Source of the DNA: Helianthus annuus
Lineage: Eukaryota; Streptophyta; Magnoliopsida; Asterales; Asteraceae
Assembly: GCF_002127325.2 (NCBI RefSeq)
Contig: NC_035448.2
Location: 60,379,577-60,443,576, forward strand
Direction: 5' to 3'
Length of the DNA: 64,000 bases
Shown here piece after piece: positions 1 through 12,731 of this stretch. The notes below the pieces were generated by a model. It did no database searches. It worked only from the letters and a program-made list of their open reading frames with translations, and was not told the DNA's origin. Positions within the stretch are counted from its first letter, which is position 1; each line of letters opens with the position of its first letter. A program made the translations under genes and the position numbers.

Positions 1-1018
1 TGTTATGGTTGCAATGAGAAGGGGCACATCAAGTCCAACTGCCCGAAAAATGCAAAGAAGCACGAAGAGGCTAAAAAGACAAATGCCAGAGTGTTCCAAA
101 TGAATGCCAAGGAGGCAGTGCAGGATGATAACGTTATAACATGTACTTTCCTCATAAATGATGTTTATGCTAGAGTTTTATTTGATTCTGGTGCAGGTAA
201 GTCCTTTGTAGACAATAAATTTAGTAAACTATTGAATTTGCCTATTAAAACTCTAGACATTAAATATGAGGTAGAATTAGCTGATGGGACCGTAGAAACC
301 GCTTCGACAATTCTAGATGGATGCTCTATTTCCATTAGGAATCATTCTTTTCCATTATCCTTGTTTCCAATGAAATTGGCGGGGTTTGATATAGTTATAG
401 GCATGGATTGGTTATCATTTAACCAAGCTCAAATTGCCTGTGATAAGAAACAAGTTATCATCAAAACCCCTTATGGTGAACCAATCACTATTCAAGGAGA
501 TACACACTATGGAATGCCTGATCAAGTGTCCATGCTTAAGGCGTCCAAATGTTTGAAGAACGATTGTGTCATTTACATGGCACACGTGACAGTAGATGTG
601 CCGAAGCCCAAGATAGAAGATATTCCTGTTATTTTCGAATACCCAGATGTCTTTCCTAAAGAATTACCGGGGTTGCCTCCCGAGAGGCAAGTGGAGTTCA
701 GAATCGATACTATATCAGGAGCAGCACCAGTCGCACAAGCTCCTTACCGCTTAGCGCTGGCCGAAATGAAAGGATTAAGAACTCAGTTAGATGAACTATT
801 GGAGAAAGGTTTTATTCAACCAAGCTCGTCACCTTGGGGAGCACCCATTTTGTTTGTAAAGAAGAAGGATGGTTCAGTGTGTCTGTGCATTGATTATCGT
901 GAGCTAAACAAAGTAACAATCAAAAATCGCTATCCATTGCCCAGGATCAACGATCTGTTTGATCAGTTACAAGGGGCAAGTTTCTTCTCAAAGATTGATC
1001 TAAGGTCGGGGTATCATC
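1..1018 (+). pseudogene. E1 Ty3/gypsy gag-pol, 5' segment (zinc knuckle, protease, start of RT)
   Basis: Open in frame 1 from the first base, so it starts upstream of the window. In order it shows a gag zinc knuckle ([14 protein letters not shown]), an aspartic protease ([10 protein letters not shown] near nt 180-210, then IGMDWL), the linker that precedes RT, and the RT start ([34 protein letters not shown]). The usual FRMCIDYRE is VCLCIDYRE here. The reading frame is broken only by the S1 insertion at 1018; the same frame resumes after it. This is the 5' half of a chromovirus polyprotein that would make gag, protease, RT/RNase H and integrase for copying and inserting the element. It is dead because of the insertion and later stops. 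Family call is from visible motifs; Tekay lineage is inferred from the C-terminal half. Confidence 0.93.
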
Positions 1019-2102
1019 TGTGACATCTGTGCTTGCGTAATCATTATGCAAACTCCGAATAATTCAATATTAATAAAACAATGTATTTTGATCCCAATGT
1101 TTGTTATTTATGTTTGACATTTTACGCGTTTTGATTTTTGATCGATTTTAAGCTCTATATTGCTTTCTAGGAAGTTATACGCAAACTGATGCGTAAATGT
1201 AATCAGTTTAACACGACAAACGCTCCGGAACAGCAACATAAGCTTAACATACCTTAAATAACCTTTAGATAACTTAGAAATAAGTTTTAAAGGGTTTGGT
1301 ATGGCAAAAACAAGTTTATTCGCTCACATGGACTATTTGCGTCAAACTACAAAAGTCTGTCGTCTCGTAAGGAAACGTACAGTCCAGAACTTGATCATAA
1401 GCTAAACATACCATAAATAACCTAAACATAGCTTAGAAATAAGCTTTGAGTGGTTCGGTGTGCGAAAATATGCTTATTTGATCTTACAGGGACTAAAAGT
1501 GTCAAAAACGACGTAAGTTTGCATTTACGCGCCTATCTTACGTTCTGACCACATCTGGACATCCAAAATTTTTGTACATACTAAAATATTTTTATTTTAG
1601 TGATCGGCATGCAAAAATACCATTCGTTGCGCAATTTGGATCATTTTTGAGTCTGTTACGATTTCCGTCGTAATTAACCGAACAACGCAACCGTACAGCC
1701 AAACGAACCGACATCCGTAACATTTTTGAGCAAAATTCAAGTTAAATATACTTTAACTTCATTATGGAGCTTGAAAATGGGCTTGACGAGTGTTAGAAGT
1801 GCCAGAACGCGACAAAACAAGCTCACGGGCTGAAATTGTCAAAAAGTGAAAGTTGATGGTCTGCAAGCTGCATACGGACCGTATGCCTATTCCCTTGCGG
1901 TCTGTAAGGCCTGCTCAGCGACAGAAACTTGATTTCAGCTGTTGTTTTGCAAAAACCAGGCCTTATATGCAATTTTTCTTGTTTGGGGACCAAGTTAACA
2001 CCTCTCCAAGGCTTCTAACCTGCATCAAACACTTGTATGGCTAGGATTTCTTGCTTCTTGGCCACACAAACACATGTCTTGTTCCTATGAACTTCCCACA
2101 AC

Positions 2103-2110
2103 TATAAATA
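2103..2110 (+). promoter_or_regulatory. LTR TATA box of S1
   Basis: TATAAATA in the context ACTATAAATAGCC, about 1.1 kb into the LTR, the normal place for an LTR promoter of this size. A GC-rich dyad (CATACGGACCGTATG, 1871-1885) lies about 220 bp upstream. Transcription start not determinable. Confidence 0.6.
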
Positions 2111-3284
2111 GCCAAACCATTTCATTGTTTCATTCACCCTTGATCTGATTTCTCTAAGTTGAAGTCATTTACTTCATACCTGAGATTATTTCGATCAAGT
2201 TCTCCCTAGCTAGGACCCTTTGTAAGCTTCCTTCATTCTTTTATCGCTTTCCTAGCATAAAAGTCAAACAGTATTTGACTTTCAGCTTTGACCAGTCAAT
2301 GGTCAACGCAAAGTTCGTTTGAACTTTGCAACGTGATTGTAATCATGATGGTTATAATCCTTAGCACTTATACCTACTGATTACCACGTTAACTAGGCGT
2401 AGTGACGAGTCAAAGTTTCGGTCAAAATGCGTTTTAGCACGCATTTTGCAACGGAACTTCTTTTAGGTATCAAAACACTTTGTTTTGATACCAAATCAGT
2501 TTTCTAAGTTAGTTAAACATGTTTTGACATGCTTAACTCGTCACTATTAGTTTAGTGTCTGTTTAGGGTCGTAAGTTAAGCGGTCTAGACAACCGCTTAG
2601 ACTTTCGAACCCGACCCGTTTGGTCGATCATTAGGACCGACCAAGCATGTTTAGTGATCATAGTTGCATAGGGAATAACCTCTGAGGTTATACCTTATGA
2701 TCACATAGGATTGGTTAGTTCTTTGTTAAGTAGCTTGTATGCCCATAGGAAATGACCAAAACGCCCTTTTGAAGCATAAATCCGTATTTTGCATATGTGA
2801 ACATGTTTTTTACATATAATCTGATTTACTAACATGTATAGGGATAATTGGGCATGTAAGACTTGACATAGCACATAGATAACCATCCGACCTTAGTTTT
2901 ACGCAAACGACGCATTATACTAGCTTATACTACCATAATGGGTTGAAACGGGTCAAAAGCACTTATGTAGACTTTCAAATCAGAATATTAGCTCTATTAA
3001 ACCATACCATATGAGTTCAAACACTCATTTGATTTATAGAACATCATTCTATCCTATCTCCCGATTTAGGATCCGATTATTAACATAGTTACCCGTATTA
3101 GGTGCCTTGTTGATTCCGTGATCCTTGGAGCTTAGATTGGTCTTATTCTCAAGACTAATAAGCAATCCCAAGTGAGTACATAGATCCCCTCTTTTACCGC
3201 TTTCAAATACTTTGGGGTGATACACATGTACATACATTGTTACTTTCGTGTTTTTCATGCTTTTATGACATAAACATGCTAGTT

Positions 3285-3510
3285 TCACCTAGTACACATA
3301 TAGTACATGATTTCAACCATGTTTTGCTATATATGTTAAGCACGCTAGCACATTGATTTATTACACATCTGTTGCATATGTTTACTTAGCATATGGACAC
3401 ATTGTTTTACATGATATTTCTGCTATGTATGTTTACTGAGCATGCTAGCACAATTGTTTTACATGAACATTTCTACTAGGTATGTTTACTTAGCATACTT
3501 AGTACATGGT
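3285..3510 (+). repeat. Imperfect tandem units in the S1 LTR
   Basis: Three to four diverged units of about 65-70 bp, each with a TATGTWTACTNAGCAT core followed by GCTAGCACATTG or a variant and then TTTTACAT. The same array sits at about 48060-48260 in the E4 LTR, so it is an inherited part of this LTR family. Confidence 0.6.
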
Positions 3511-4690
3511 TTTCACATACTACATTGGTTATGACATTTGGTATGATTAATCAAGACAATAATACATTCATTAACATTGATCACGCCGCTCGGAAGTATG
3601 TAATGGTACCATAGGACTTGACAAATCCCGTTTCCGACTTCCTAGGTTTGTTTGGAAGTTGGGAATGACAGAATCCGATATACATAATTTAGATAAACCT
3701 TTAATTCATTTAAGGGTTTGTCGCCACAGTCGCAAGGCTTGAATGTATGCGATTAACATTGCTGCATAAATTTTTGTAATCATAAAGCATTGTTTTCTGC
3801 AGAACATAACATTTGATTTAAACTTAGGTTTATTCAAACACTTTGTTTTGTACATTTTCCTATGGGGTTGAGTAATTACTAGTTATTCACCATACATGAC
3901 ATTTGTATTCACATTGACATTATCACATAGTTTGAGTAGATACTTTCTACTTGCTATGCATTTCATTTGGTTATACATGATACATTTCACAAATGACATT
4001 GAACATGATTTACACATAAACATTTTGACATTGAACAAGACATTTTGGTTGGCTATTGAATAGTGACTTATGTAGCGGGGCCATGTGTTATATAATAAAA
4101 GCATGGTGGATACACCGTTGGTACTTCCTATATATAAGTGCTTTTATTGTATTACACATTGTTGCGTTATCTAAGCCACTTTGACAAGACATGAAACATT
4201 TTATACATGAACATGACATTGTTTTACAAATTACATATTTTATACAAAATCCACTTTTACTTGGTTATTCATTTAACCATGCATTATCCTTTTATTATCA
4301 TTCGATTTTCAAATGATTTTTTTATAAGGAAAACATTTTGCAAGGTTCATGACTACATTTTTGTTAAACACTTCTTTTAACTACAAGTCATGAATATGCA
4401 TAAACAAAACCTATGTATCTCACAGGCATTTTATGCTGACGTGCCTATTTTTACATGTGTTTCAGGTGCTAATGCATGATGATGTTTGTGCTTCACTTAG
4501 GCGGACTTGGGCCTTAGTGACTTAAAAGACAGTTAAATATGTTATGTTTTTGTTTAATTCCAGACAATGTAAACACTTTAATCAATATTACATAACTTTA
4601 ATTACCATGGTTGTTGAAACAATAATTCTATCGCTCCACTCCCCGACGTTTCCGTCGCGGTTTGTTATTTTACGCGGTCGGGGTGTGACA

Positions 4691-7121
4691 TCATCAATTA
4701 AAGGTCAAAACTGAAGACGTACACAAAAATGCGTTTAGAACAAGGTATGGTCACTATGAGTTCTTAGTGATGCCTTTCGGGCTCACTAACGCACCTGCAG
4801 CATTCATGGACCTCATGAATCGAGTCTGTAAGCCGTATCTAGATAAGTTTGTCATTGTCTTCATCGATGACATAGTTATTTATTCGAAGAATCAAGCCGA
4901 TCACGAGAAACATCTCTGATGCATCCTCAAACAACTATAACAGGAGAAGCTCTACGCGAAATTCTCCAAATGCGAATTCTGGCTTCGCGAAGTCCGGTTC
5001 CTTAGACATGTGGTAAGTGAGCACGGTATCCAGGTGGATCCCGCTAAAATAGAAGCAATCATGAATTGGGAAGCACCTAAGACACCTACTGAAATTCGCA
5101 GCTACTTAGGGTTGGCAGCATATTATAGAAGATTCATTGAAAACTTTTCATGGATAGCTACACCTCTAACTACTTTAACCCGCAAGAATATGAAATTTGA
5201 CCAGGGTCCCAAACAGCAAGAGTCTTTCGAAATCCTGAAGCAGAAGTTAAGCAATGCTCCTGTATTTACATTGCCTGAAGGAATAGAAGAGTTCGTTGTC
5301 TATTGTGATGCTTCACACACAGGCATGGGATGTGTGCTTATGCAAAGGGGCAAGGTGATGGCCTACGCATCATGACAACTGAAGGTGCACGAAAAGAATT
5401 ACACCACCCATGACTTGGAATTGGGTGCCGTTGTATTTGCACTTAAGCTATGGAGACATTACCCGTATGGAACTAAATGTGTGATATACTTAGATCACAA
5501 AAGTCTCCAACACTTATTTAGCCAAAAGGATCTCAATATGAGACAACGCCGTTGGATGGAAACATTGAACGATTACGATTGTGAAATTCGCTACCATCAT
5601 GGCAAAGTAAATGTGGTCGTTGATGCTTTAAGCAGAAAAGAAAGAGTCAAACCTATACGGATCAATGCTAACAGTATTGAACTGAAGAACAGTTTAAACG
5701 AGAAGCTTTTGATAGCATAGAAAGAAGCTGTAATGGAAGATAACCTTCAAGAAGAAAGATTAGGTGCAACTATTGGTCAGTTCTCACCTGGGAATGATGG
5801 AATCCTTAGACTGAATGGTTGAATCTGGGTTCCAATTCATGGAGGACTCAGAGATATAATCCTCCAAGAAGCTCATAATTCCAAGTATTCAGTTCACCCA
5901 AGAAGTGACAAAATGTATCAAGATTTGAAGGCAAACTATTGGTGGATGGGTTTGAAGAAATCCATAGCCACACACGTAGCTAAATGTTTGACGTGCTCAC
6001 AGGTTAAAGCTGAATATCAAAACCCGTCAGGTTTACTGCAACAACCAGAACTTCCAACATGGAAATGGGAGATGGTAACTATGGATTTCATCATCAAGTT
6101 ACCCAAGACGAGACATTGGAATGATACAATATGGGTCATAGTTGACAGGTTGACTAAGTCGGCTCATTTCTTACCCATCAAGGAGACGCATAGCTCCGAT
6201 AAATTAGCCCAATTATACGTGGATAAGATTGTATCTCTCCACGGAGTGCCAGTATCTATTATATCCGATAGGGATACTAGATACACTTCTCATTTTTGGA
6301 AAAGTTTCCAACAATCTCTAGGCACTCGTTTGAATTTCAGTACTGCTTATCATCCTCAGACGGATGGGCAAAGCGAGTGTACGATTCAAACACTCGAAGA
6401 CATGCTTCGAGCATGTGTCATTGATTTAGGTGGAAGTTGGGATGATCATCTTCCTCTGATTGAGTTCTCCTACAACAATAGTTACCATACGAGCATTCAA
6501 GCTGCGCCTTTTGAGGCCTTATATGGAAGAAAATGCAGAACGCCCGTTTATTGGGCGGAAGTTGGAGAAACCCAACTATCAGGACCTGAGATAGTCCTTG
6601 AGACGACGGATAAGATTTTACAGATCCGTGATCGTCTAAAAGCTGCCAGACATAGGCAGAAGAGCTACGCAGATAAGAGGCAAAAAGCTCTAAAATTCGA
6701 GGTAGGAGATAAAGTGTTACTGAAAGTGTCACCCTGGAAGGGAGTAATGAGATTTGGTAAAAAGGGCAAGCTAAGCCCAAGATACATCAGACCATTCGAG
6801 ATCATTGAATGTGTCGGGAGTGTGGCCTATAAGCTGAACTTGCTTGAAGAGCTTAGTGGAATTCACAATGTGTTCCACATCTGCAATTTAAAGAAATGTC
6901 TAGCTGATGAGTCGCTAACAATGTCTCATAAAGATGTACAGATAGACGAAAGCCTGAGGTTTGTTGAAAAACCTTTATCGATCAAGGATCGACAGGTTAA
7001 AAAGCTTCAAAGGAAACATGTGCCAATTGTAAAGGTGAAATGGGATGCCCGTAGAGGCCCAGAATATATGTGGGAAGTTGAATCCACTATGCGACAAAAG
7101 TACCCTCATTTATTTCAGTAA
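4691..7121 (+). pseudogene. E1 gypsy pol, 3' segment (RT, RNase H, integrase, chromodomain-like end)
   Basis: Coding similarity resumes after the S1 target duplication. RT has the catalytic FIDDIVIY (about 4863-4886), followed by FWLREVRFL and YYRRFIENF. RNase H has [15 protein letters not shown] and a DHKSL motif. Integrase has the zinc-binding KCLTCSQVK, the active-site Asp in MDFIIKLP, the Asp in [10 protein letters not shown] and the Glu in HPQTDGQSE. The C-terminus ([17 protein letters not shown]) is the truncated chromodomain typical of Tekay/Del chromoviruses. In-frame stops at about 4917 (TGA), 4938, 5373 (TGA, where the family has Arg), 5718 and 5820 kill it. The last 402 codons, from 5913 to TAA at 7121, are uninterrupted. 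Confidence 0.93.
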
Positions 7122-7136
7122 ATCTCGAGGTCGAGA

Positions 7137-7157
7137 TTTCTTTTAAGGGGGTGAGGA
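7137..7157 (+). promoter_or_regulatory. E1 polypurine tract
   Basis: TTTTAAGGGGGTGAGGA immediately before TGTAACACC of the 3' LTR. It would prime plus-strand DNA synthesis. A CTCGAGGTCGAG dyad 10 bp upstream is the E1 version of the palindrome seen before the tract of the other gypsy elements here. Confidence 0.75.
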
Positions 7158-7668
7158 TGTAACACCTCGCAAAATCATATCCAATTATGTGAAGACACAT
7201 GTAATAGTTTTCCTTTGAGGGACTAAAATTTTCAACATGCTAAAACTATACATTTGAGTAATCTTACACGATGTTCGTATTCTTAGCTGAGTAAATTATT
7301 GGGCGTAAGAAGCCATTTGTGAAAAACAAATGAAAGATATAAGACGAAGGGGTTAAACGTGTCAACATGTTAAATTCTTACCTCTGAGTGACCTTTTAAC
7401 AAACCCGGAGCTTTGTAATGTCAAATTATACTTCCGAGAATGCTAAATGATAATTACATAAGGTTTCTATATCGTTATTTAAAAGTTGTGCAAGATCTCA
7501 AGAAAAAGGGTTAAAAGCATCAACGAGAGAAATTAGTGCCTTTCGGGTGATCTCTAACTGAACGGAAGCCTAACGATGTTTATTATAAGTCCCAAGATTC
7601 TTAAAAAACTAATTAAGTGGGTCAATAGTGCTAAAAATGAACGTTATTTGAAGTTAATAAGGACTAAG
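7158..7668 (+). repeat. E1 3' LTR, first part
   Basis: Begins TGTAACACCTCGC right after the polypurine tract and runs to the E2 target site. It contains loosely repeated units built around GGNNTTAAANNNNTCAACATG and a following TTACCTCNGAGTGA, at about 7215, 7355 and 7510. The LTR continues at 28176 on the far side of E2. No gene; a 66-codon ORF at 7576-7776 straddles the E1/E2 junction and is chance. Confidence 0.85.
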
Positions 7669-10035
7669 TGTAACACCCCGTGTTTTCGAAAGTCAAAGTC
7701 AAAGTCAAGTTTGAAGTCAAAGGGAGAAAAGATTGCTAACTGCAATCTGTCCCTCCTTGCTCAATCCCTGTTTTGACTTCTTTTACTATAGTTAGTCTAT
7801 TTTGTGTTTTACGTTAGTTGTATTATGTGGAGTAATCATTAAGATCGCAGTAATCGAATATTTATCGCTATGAATCGCTTTACGACTGTGAATAATAGGA
7901 AGTAACAATGCGATAAAATTAATAAAACGCAAATCAACCTAATCTAATCAACATCACGCTCGCAAATTCAAACTACGCAATTTTGGTGTTATTATAAGTG
8001 TGTGTGTCTTATGTGTTACTTATGCATGCTTATTTATGTTATATGTGGTAATCAATCAAATCGCAATCGAAACGCACTCGAACTCAATCGCAATCGATTC
8101 GAACTCGCAAACCGAATACGAAACCAGGATGATTGTATGTAGATATAGTATGATAATTAGTGGAGAAGAGACAGCGCGCGATATGAGTGGTTGGGATTAA
8201 AAGTAATTTGAATAGGAAACTCTACCGTATTCACATCGCTCGCAATTGAAACTGAAATATCAAAAATTCATCGCACCAAACACTCGAATCAGGCAACTGA
8301 TTGATCAGGCTACCAGCCGATCGACCAGCCGGCCATCAAAAAAATCATCGCACCAAACACACGAATCAGGTAACTCATCGATCAGGCTGTCCGATCGAGC
8401 TGCCTGGCCGATCGGCCAGCACTTTCCTCATTTGGAAGCCTATAAATACCCCTGTCATTATCATCATTTCCACTTTTGGAAAACCTCTGACCGACCAGCT
8501 CGTGTTCTTCACCTTTTCTCAGATTTCTCGTGATTCCGGTAAGATCTCGTCCTAAATCTTGTACTTTCTCGATCTACAAGCACTCCTACACCTTTCTATC
8601 TTTTGAATCTTAACTTTTAACCGTGAAATCATCAAGACTCAAGGTGTTCTAGGATGACGTCATCATGTGTTCTTAAAGAACTTCATGTTTTGGCCTCAAT
8701 CCACCAAGAATAACTAGGATCTAACCGATTTCCACATAAACAAACAAAAATCTCTAGTAGATCTAAACATTTCCACCAAAGAAAGGACTGAAAGATGGTT
8801 TTCCAACTTTATTTCAACTCTTTTACACTCAATGCACTCAAGACCAGTGGAATCGGACCTTGTGTCAACACACTAGTCATTCTTGTGGTTGTGTGGCTCA
8901 AGATCTGTATTCTAGCCACGAGGTTTACCAATTTCGGGTTGAACATGGAACACCGTCACAAAAAGTTAACTAACCGGATTTGGGTGATTCCTGTCCGATC
9001 AGGAGAACCAAGTAATGACGAGGTTTCTGTTGCTTAACTCGTTATCAAAACGCCTCGATAAAACGACAAACAATCAAAACAACCAAGTGTTAGACGAACA
9101 GGCCGACTAGGACAAGGCACTGTCCGATCGGACTGCTATCCGAACGGACAGCCAGCCGAACGAACAGACAGCCGAACGACTGGCCAGCCGATCGGCTAGC
9201 ACATGGGTCCCACACTTAATCAACCTATTTGGAGTTTGAGTATTGAACGAACTGCTGTTCGATCAGACTGCCGTCCGATCGGATTACTCTTCGGATCATG
9301 AGATACTTGACTTTAAATACTTAATCAAACGAACACACTACGCAATATTAAAACGCTAACCGTTACCGCATGTTATACGTGACTTAATGAATGCTTGTTT
9401 GTTATGTTTACACATGGAATGCTGTCTACCTGCCTTAACGACGATAATACTATAGTTTGGACTCAGCACCCGTTCACACGGGGGTTGTTAAGGACAATTA
9501 TTTGCATGGATTACAGTGGTGATCCTGTATTACGAACTGCCTTGGGCAGTAAACCCGCAGTCATTGGTATCGATAGATTCATGTCGATAATTAACATGCT
9601 TTGTTTTCCTCCGTGTACGTGCTGGTTATGCGTAAACTATTTCGAACTCTATATGCTATTATCAAACTTGTATACTCGCCTTTACACTATGTGTATTGAC
9701 TTTTATTTTAACGTATGTGACAGGTATTTAGGATGCTTAGCTGTTAGGAAAGCGAGGCTATAATAAGTTTCTAGAGGCCAACAAATAGTTGTCTGTACTA
9801 ATGTAATCAGGCGTCTCTAGAAGCAGATAAACAATTGCTCTGTTTAAATCTGAGTTGTCGGAATAGAACTATTTGCCTAGATTTTGTCTGTGATAATTTG
9901 TTTACTGTTTGAGACATGGTATGGGACATGTTATTTTAAATTGAATAGTAATGATAATTGTTATGGAAACTTCTGGAGAATCTGTTTCGCTCAGTTCCGC
10001 GCCCCGATGATTCCTCCATCGGTTGGGGTGTGACA
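7669..10035 (+). repeat. E2 5' LTR
   Basis: 2367 bp. TATAAATA at 8441-8448 is the likely promoter. Upstream of it (about 8280-8425) lies a cluster of GATC/CGATCGG dyads, including GGCCGATCGGCC just before the TATA box. A second cluster follows at about 9110-9300. A 122-codon open frame at 9395-9763 is present in both LTRs but begins at TTG and resembles nothing I recognise. Confidence 0.93.
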
Positions 10036-10038
10036 GAC

Positions 10039-10050
10039 TGGTATCAGAGC
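10039..10050 (+). promoter_or_regulatory. E2 primer-binding site
   Basis: TGGTATCAGAGC, 3 bp after the 5' LTR. It is complementary to the 3' end of plant initiator methionine tRNA, the usual primer for minus-strand synthesis in plant gypsy and Copia elements. Confidence 0.9.
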
Positions 10051-11182
10051 CATAACTATAGGGAATTAGGCAGACTCGACCTAGTCCGGGTCGATGTCTT
10101 AGAGACCTAGTCTATAGTTAGGAACCAATAGACCGACTCGTGCATGTCCATTAGGGATTTTGTATGAGCCTATTGCTAATCTTCGCCATTCTCGCCTATA
10201 CTACACTATCACTGCACTCGAATTTTCAATAATGAAGAAGCGATTTAGTCGAGATTAGGTGTGAAAACCGCAAACTCTCTACTAAAATCTGCCTAATCGA
10301 CCCGCATTTTTTTTACTTACCAACGGGGAGAATTATACCAAATCAGGAGTGAAATCCATATTTTGATGAATAATCTCCTCTATTTTACTAAAATCGAAGA
10401 GAAGTTGTCAAGCCAGGGGTGAAACACTAACCTTGATGGCTTGTTCACGGTTTTACAAAACTCTCACCAAAGCCTCGACGGACTCCAATGACCTGAACTC
10501 ACAAGGTGGCTAGAGGGATGTGCGTCGGATGCCCAAGAATCGAGGCAGAGGCCCAAACCTGAAAGTCAAATTGTGAATGACAAGTCCTTGAGAATAGTCG
10601 AACTGCTTTGTTTAGTCAATGTCTAATAGCCGCAGACAATCTATTTCTCGATTTTTATATGTTTCGATTCCGAGCCCGCAACTGCTGACTCTGATGACTC
10701 GTTGATTTTATGTGTTTATATGTGTTTAACTGTTTACATGTTTAAAATTTTGAGACTTATTCGATTTTTGCTCTCACCACTATCGACACACACAACCCGC
10801 ATTGCTTCTCTATCTCAAAACCTTAACAAATCGTTGTTACTATAAGGAAACGCGGTACGGAGTGATGCTCGCTATATTACACGCTTATACTATACTAAAC
10901 GCTATGCTAAACGCGATCGCTACATTCGAACGCTCGCGAACTTTGAATGATAGGTTTCTGTATTCTGACTGCCTCTGTGATTACTACGTATGTGTATCTG
11001 TGCTTCTGTGCCCTACGTGTTTATGTGCTTATGTGCTATCGTGGTTATGTGAATCTGTGATTTCGTGCTTACGTGATTATGTGACTATACGGCTATGTTT
11101 CTGAGCTTTAGAAAGTACTAGACGTGTGAGGTGAGATTCGACTATAACGTGCCTGGACCTATGACAATGTCTATTGCAGACA
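10051..11182 (+). other. E2 untranslated leader
   Basis: About 1.1 kb between primer site and gag without a credible reading frame. At about 10970-11098 there is a low-complexity run of TGTG-containing decamers (TGTGCTTATG, TGTGATTACG and variants). Otherwise I see nothing functional. Confidence 0.6.
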
Positions 11183-12731
11183 ATGTCAATTGGACCGTCA
11201 TCAGGATCCCGTCACCCATCACTTTCTCGCCAAGAAAAGAGAGACAAACGTCTTGCTGCTATCATCGCCAAACAAGTAGCAAAAGCTGTCAGTGATGTCT
11301 ACGAGAACGTCAGCAAATCATCTGAGGAGTCGAGAACCGAAGCTCCTAAAGCTGCCCCCAAAGCTGCCTTCAGTTTCAAGCAGTTTAAGGCTTGTGGGCC
11401 AAAGGAATTCACTGGCGAGGAAGGCCCCACAGCGTTGTTCCAATGGTTTGATTCCATTGAGGTCACTCTGCGACAGAGCGGTTGCCCCGACGATCTTCGC
11501 ACTCTCAACGCTACTGGCGTCTTCTAGTTCCGCACACTAGACTAGTGGACGGCCGAGAGAAACAAGCGAGGAAACGATGCAGCCTACGGTCTATCGTGGG
11601 ACGAACTCAATGAGGTCATGCTGGAAGAATTCTTCCCTCCTCACGAACGCCAAAAGTTAGAAGATGAATTCTGGCACATAAAGCAGAAGGATGGCGAAAA
11701 CGCTGCTCTAACTGCTCGATTCAAGCAGCTCAGCATTATCTGCCCTGATCAGGTGAAGACTTTTGACATGGCAATCAAGAAGTATATCCGAGCCCTGCCT
11801 GACTGTGTAGCAGATTTCGTGCAAGCGGCTAAGACTAAGACGATCGAGGAGACTTACTTACTGGCCGCTGAAATCAACGACAAGCGGGTCAAGGCTGGTG
11901 TCTGGGATAAAACCTCGAAGCATCTGCATCAAGCCACCGCCGCTCCAACTGCCGAAACCGCCGCTGCTCAACCGTCGAAGTCCTCACGCCAAAAGAAGAA
12001 GAACCACAACAGCAACTCCAGCAATAAGAACTGTGCAGTCACTACCACTGCTGCTCCCCTCCAGGCCATACCTGCCTAGCAGCAGGCTCATCACCATCCA
12101 GCTCTAACTACCTATGCACCACCAGCAAAGCGTGCCTACACAGGCCCCCACCCGGTTTGCCCAACATGCTCTTATCATCATCCGGTGGGTCTTGCCTGTC
12201 GTTTCTGCGCCCACTGCAACATGTACGGCCACTTCACTGTTAATTGCCATACTGGTCCCCGCAACACCCCAGCTCAAGCCACTGCTCATCAAGCTCTGCT
12301 CCCGGCTCCGTAAGGCCATCAAGCAACTCAGGCACCCGCGGTCAACGCTCGAGTTTGCTTCGCATGTGGTGACCCCAACCACTTTGCGAACATGTGCCCC
12401 AACAGGGTCGTGAAGCAGGAGCCCCAGCAACACCAGCAGCAGCAGCCTCAGCAGCAGTAACAGCCTCAGCAGCAGCAACAAGCCGCACGTGCCAGAACTT
12501 TCAACATCAACGTGCACCAAGCCCAGACCGACAACAACGTGGTCAATGGTACGCTCCTTGTGAATGGTATTTATGCATCGTGTTTGTTTGATACTGGAGC
12601 CGATAATTGCTTTGTGTCGTTCGAATTTGAAAAGCTCCTTAGTCGTAAGCACTCTTATCTGCCCTCGTCATTCGATGTTGAAGTCGCTACCGGAAGAACT
12701 GTCGCCGTTAATTATGTTCTCTGTGATTGTA
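11183..12731 (+). pseudogene. E2 gag and start of protease
   Basis: ATG at 11183 opens a gag. The capsid-like core reads FKQFKACGPKEFTGEEGPTA, LFQWFDSIE, EEFFPPHERQKLEDEFW and TYLLAAEIN. Two zinc modules follow (CRFCAHCNMYGHFTVNC and CFACGDPNHFANMC), then a Gln-rich stretch and the protease start (LFDTGADNCFVS). One reading frame runs through all of it but is broken by stops at about 11525 and 11543 (TAG), 12077 (TAG in a Gln context), 12311 and 12458 (TAA). E3 then cuts the protease at 12731. Gag would form the particle that packages the element RNA. Inactive. Confidence 0.9.

Larger units (their letters stand above)
1019..4690 (+). mobile_element. S1: solo LTR inserted in E1 reverse transcriptase
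   Basis: A 3672-bp block beginning TGTGACATCTG and ending GGGGTGTGACA, flanked by the perfect 5-bp target duplication TCATC (1014-1018 and 4691-4695). It interrupts the RT coding frame exactly, and no coding region, primer-binding site or polypurine tract lies inside, so it is one LTR left by recombination between the two LTRs of a full element. Its opening, its CTAGGACCCTTTGTAAG segment, the TGAGTACATAG/CCCCTCTTTTA module near 3172 and the TGGTACCATAGGA module near 3604 match the E4 LTR, so it is a sister copy of the E4 family (E4 LTR about 3.6 kb without its own inserts). No convincing gene inside. Confidence 0.95.

Noticed and set aside
9395..9763. 122-codon open frame, nearly the same at 27530-27898
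   Set aside because: Lies in both LTRs of E2, so its conservation is just LTR identity. It starts at TTG and has no recognisable domain.
10001..10100. tRNA gene near the TGGTATCAGAGC sites
   Set aside because: Only the 12-base primer complement is present, with no tRNA arms.
12104..12652. 182-codon minus-strand frame, Leu-rich
   Set aside because: Antisense of the Gln-rich E2 gag; a shadow of CAG repeats.
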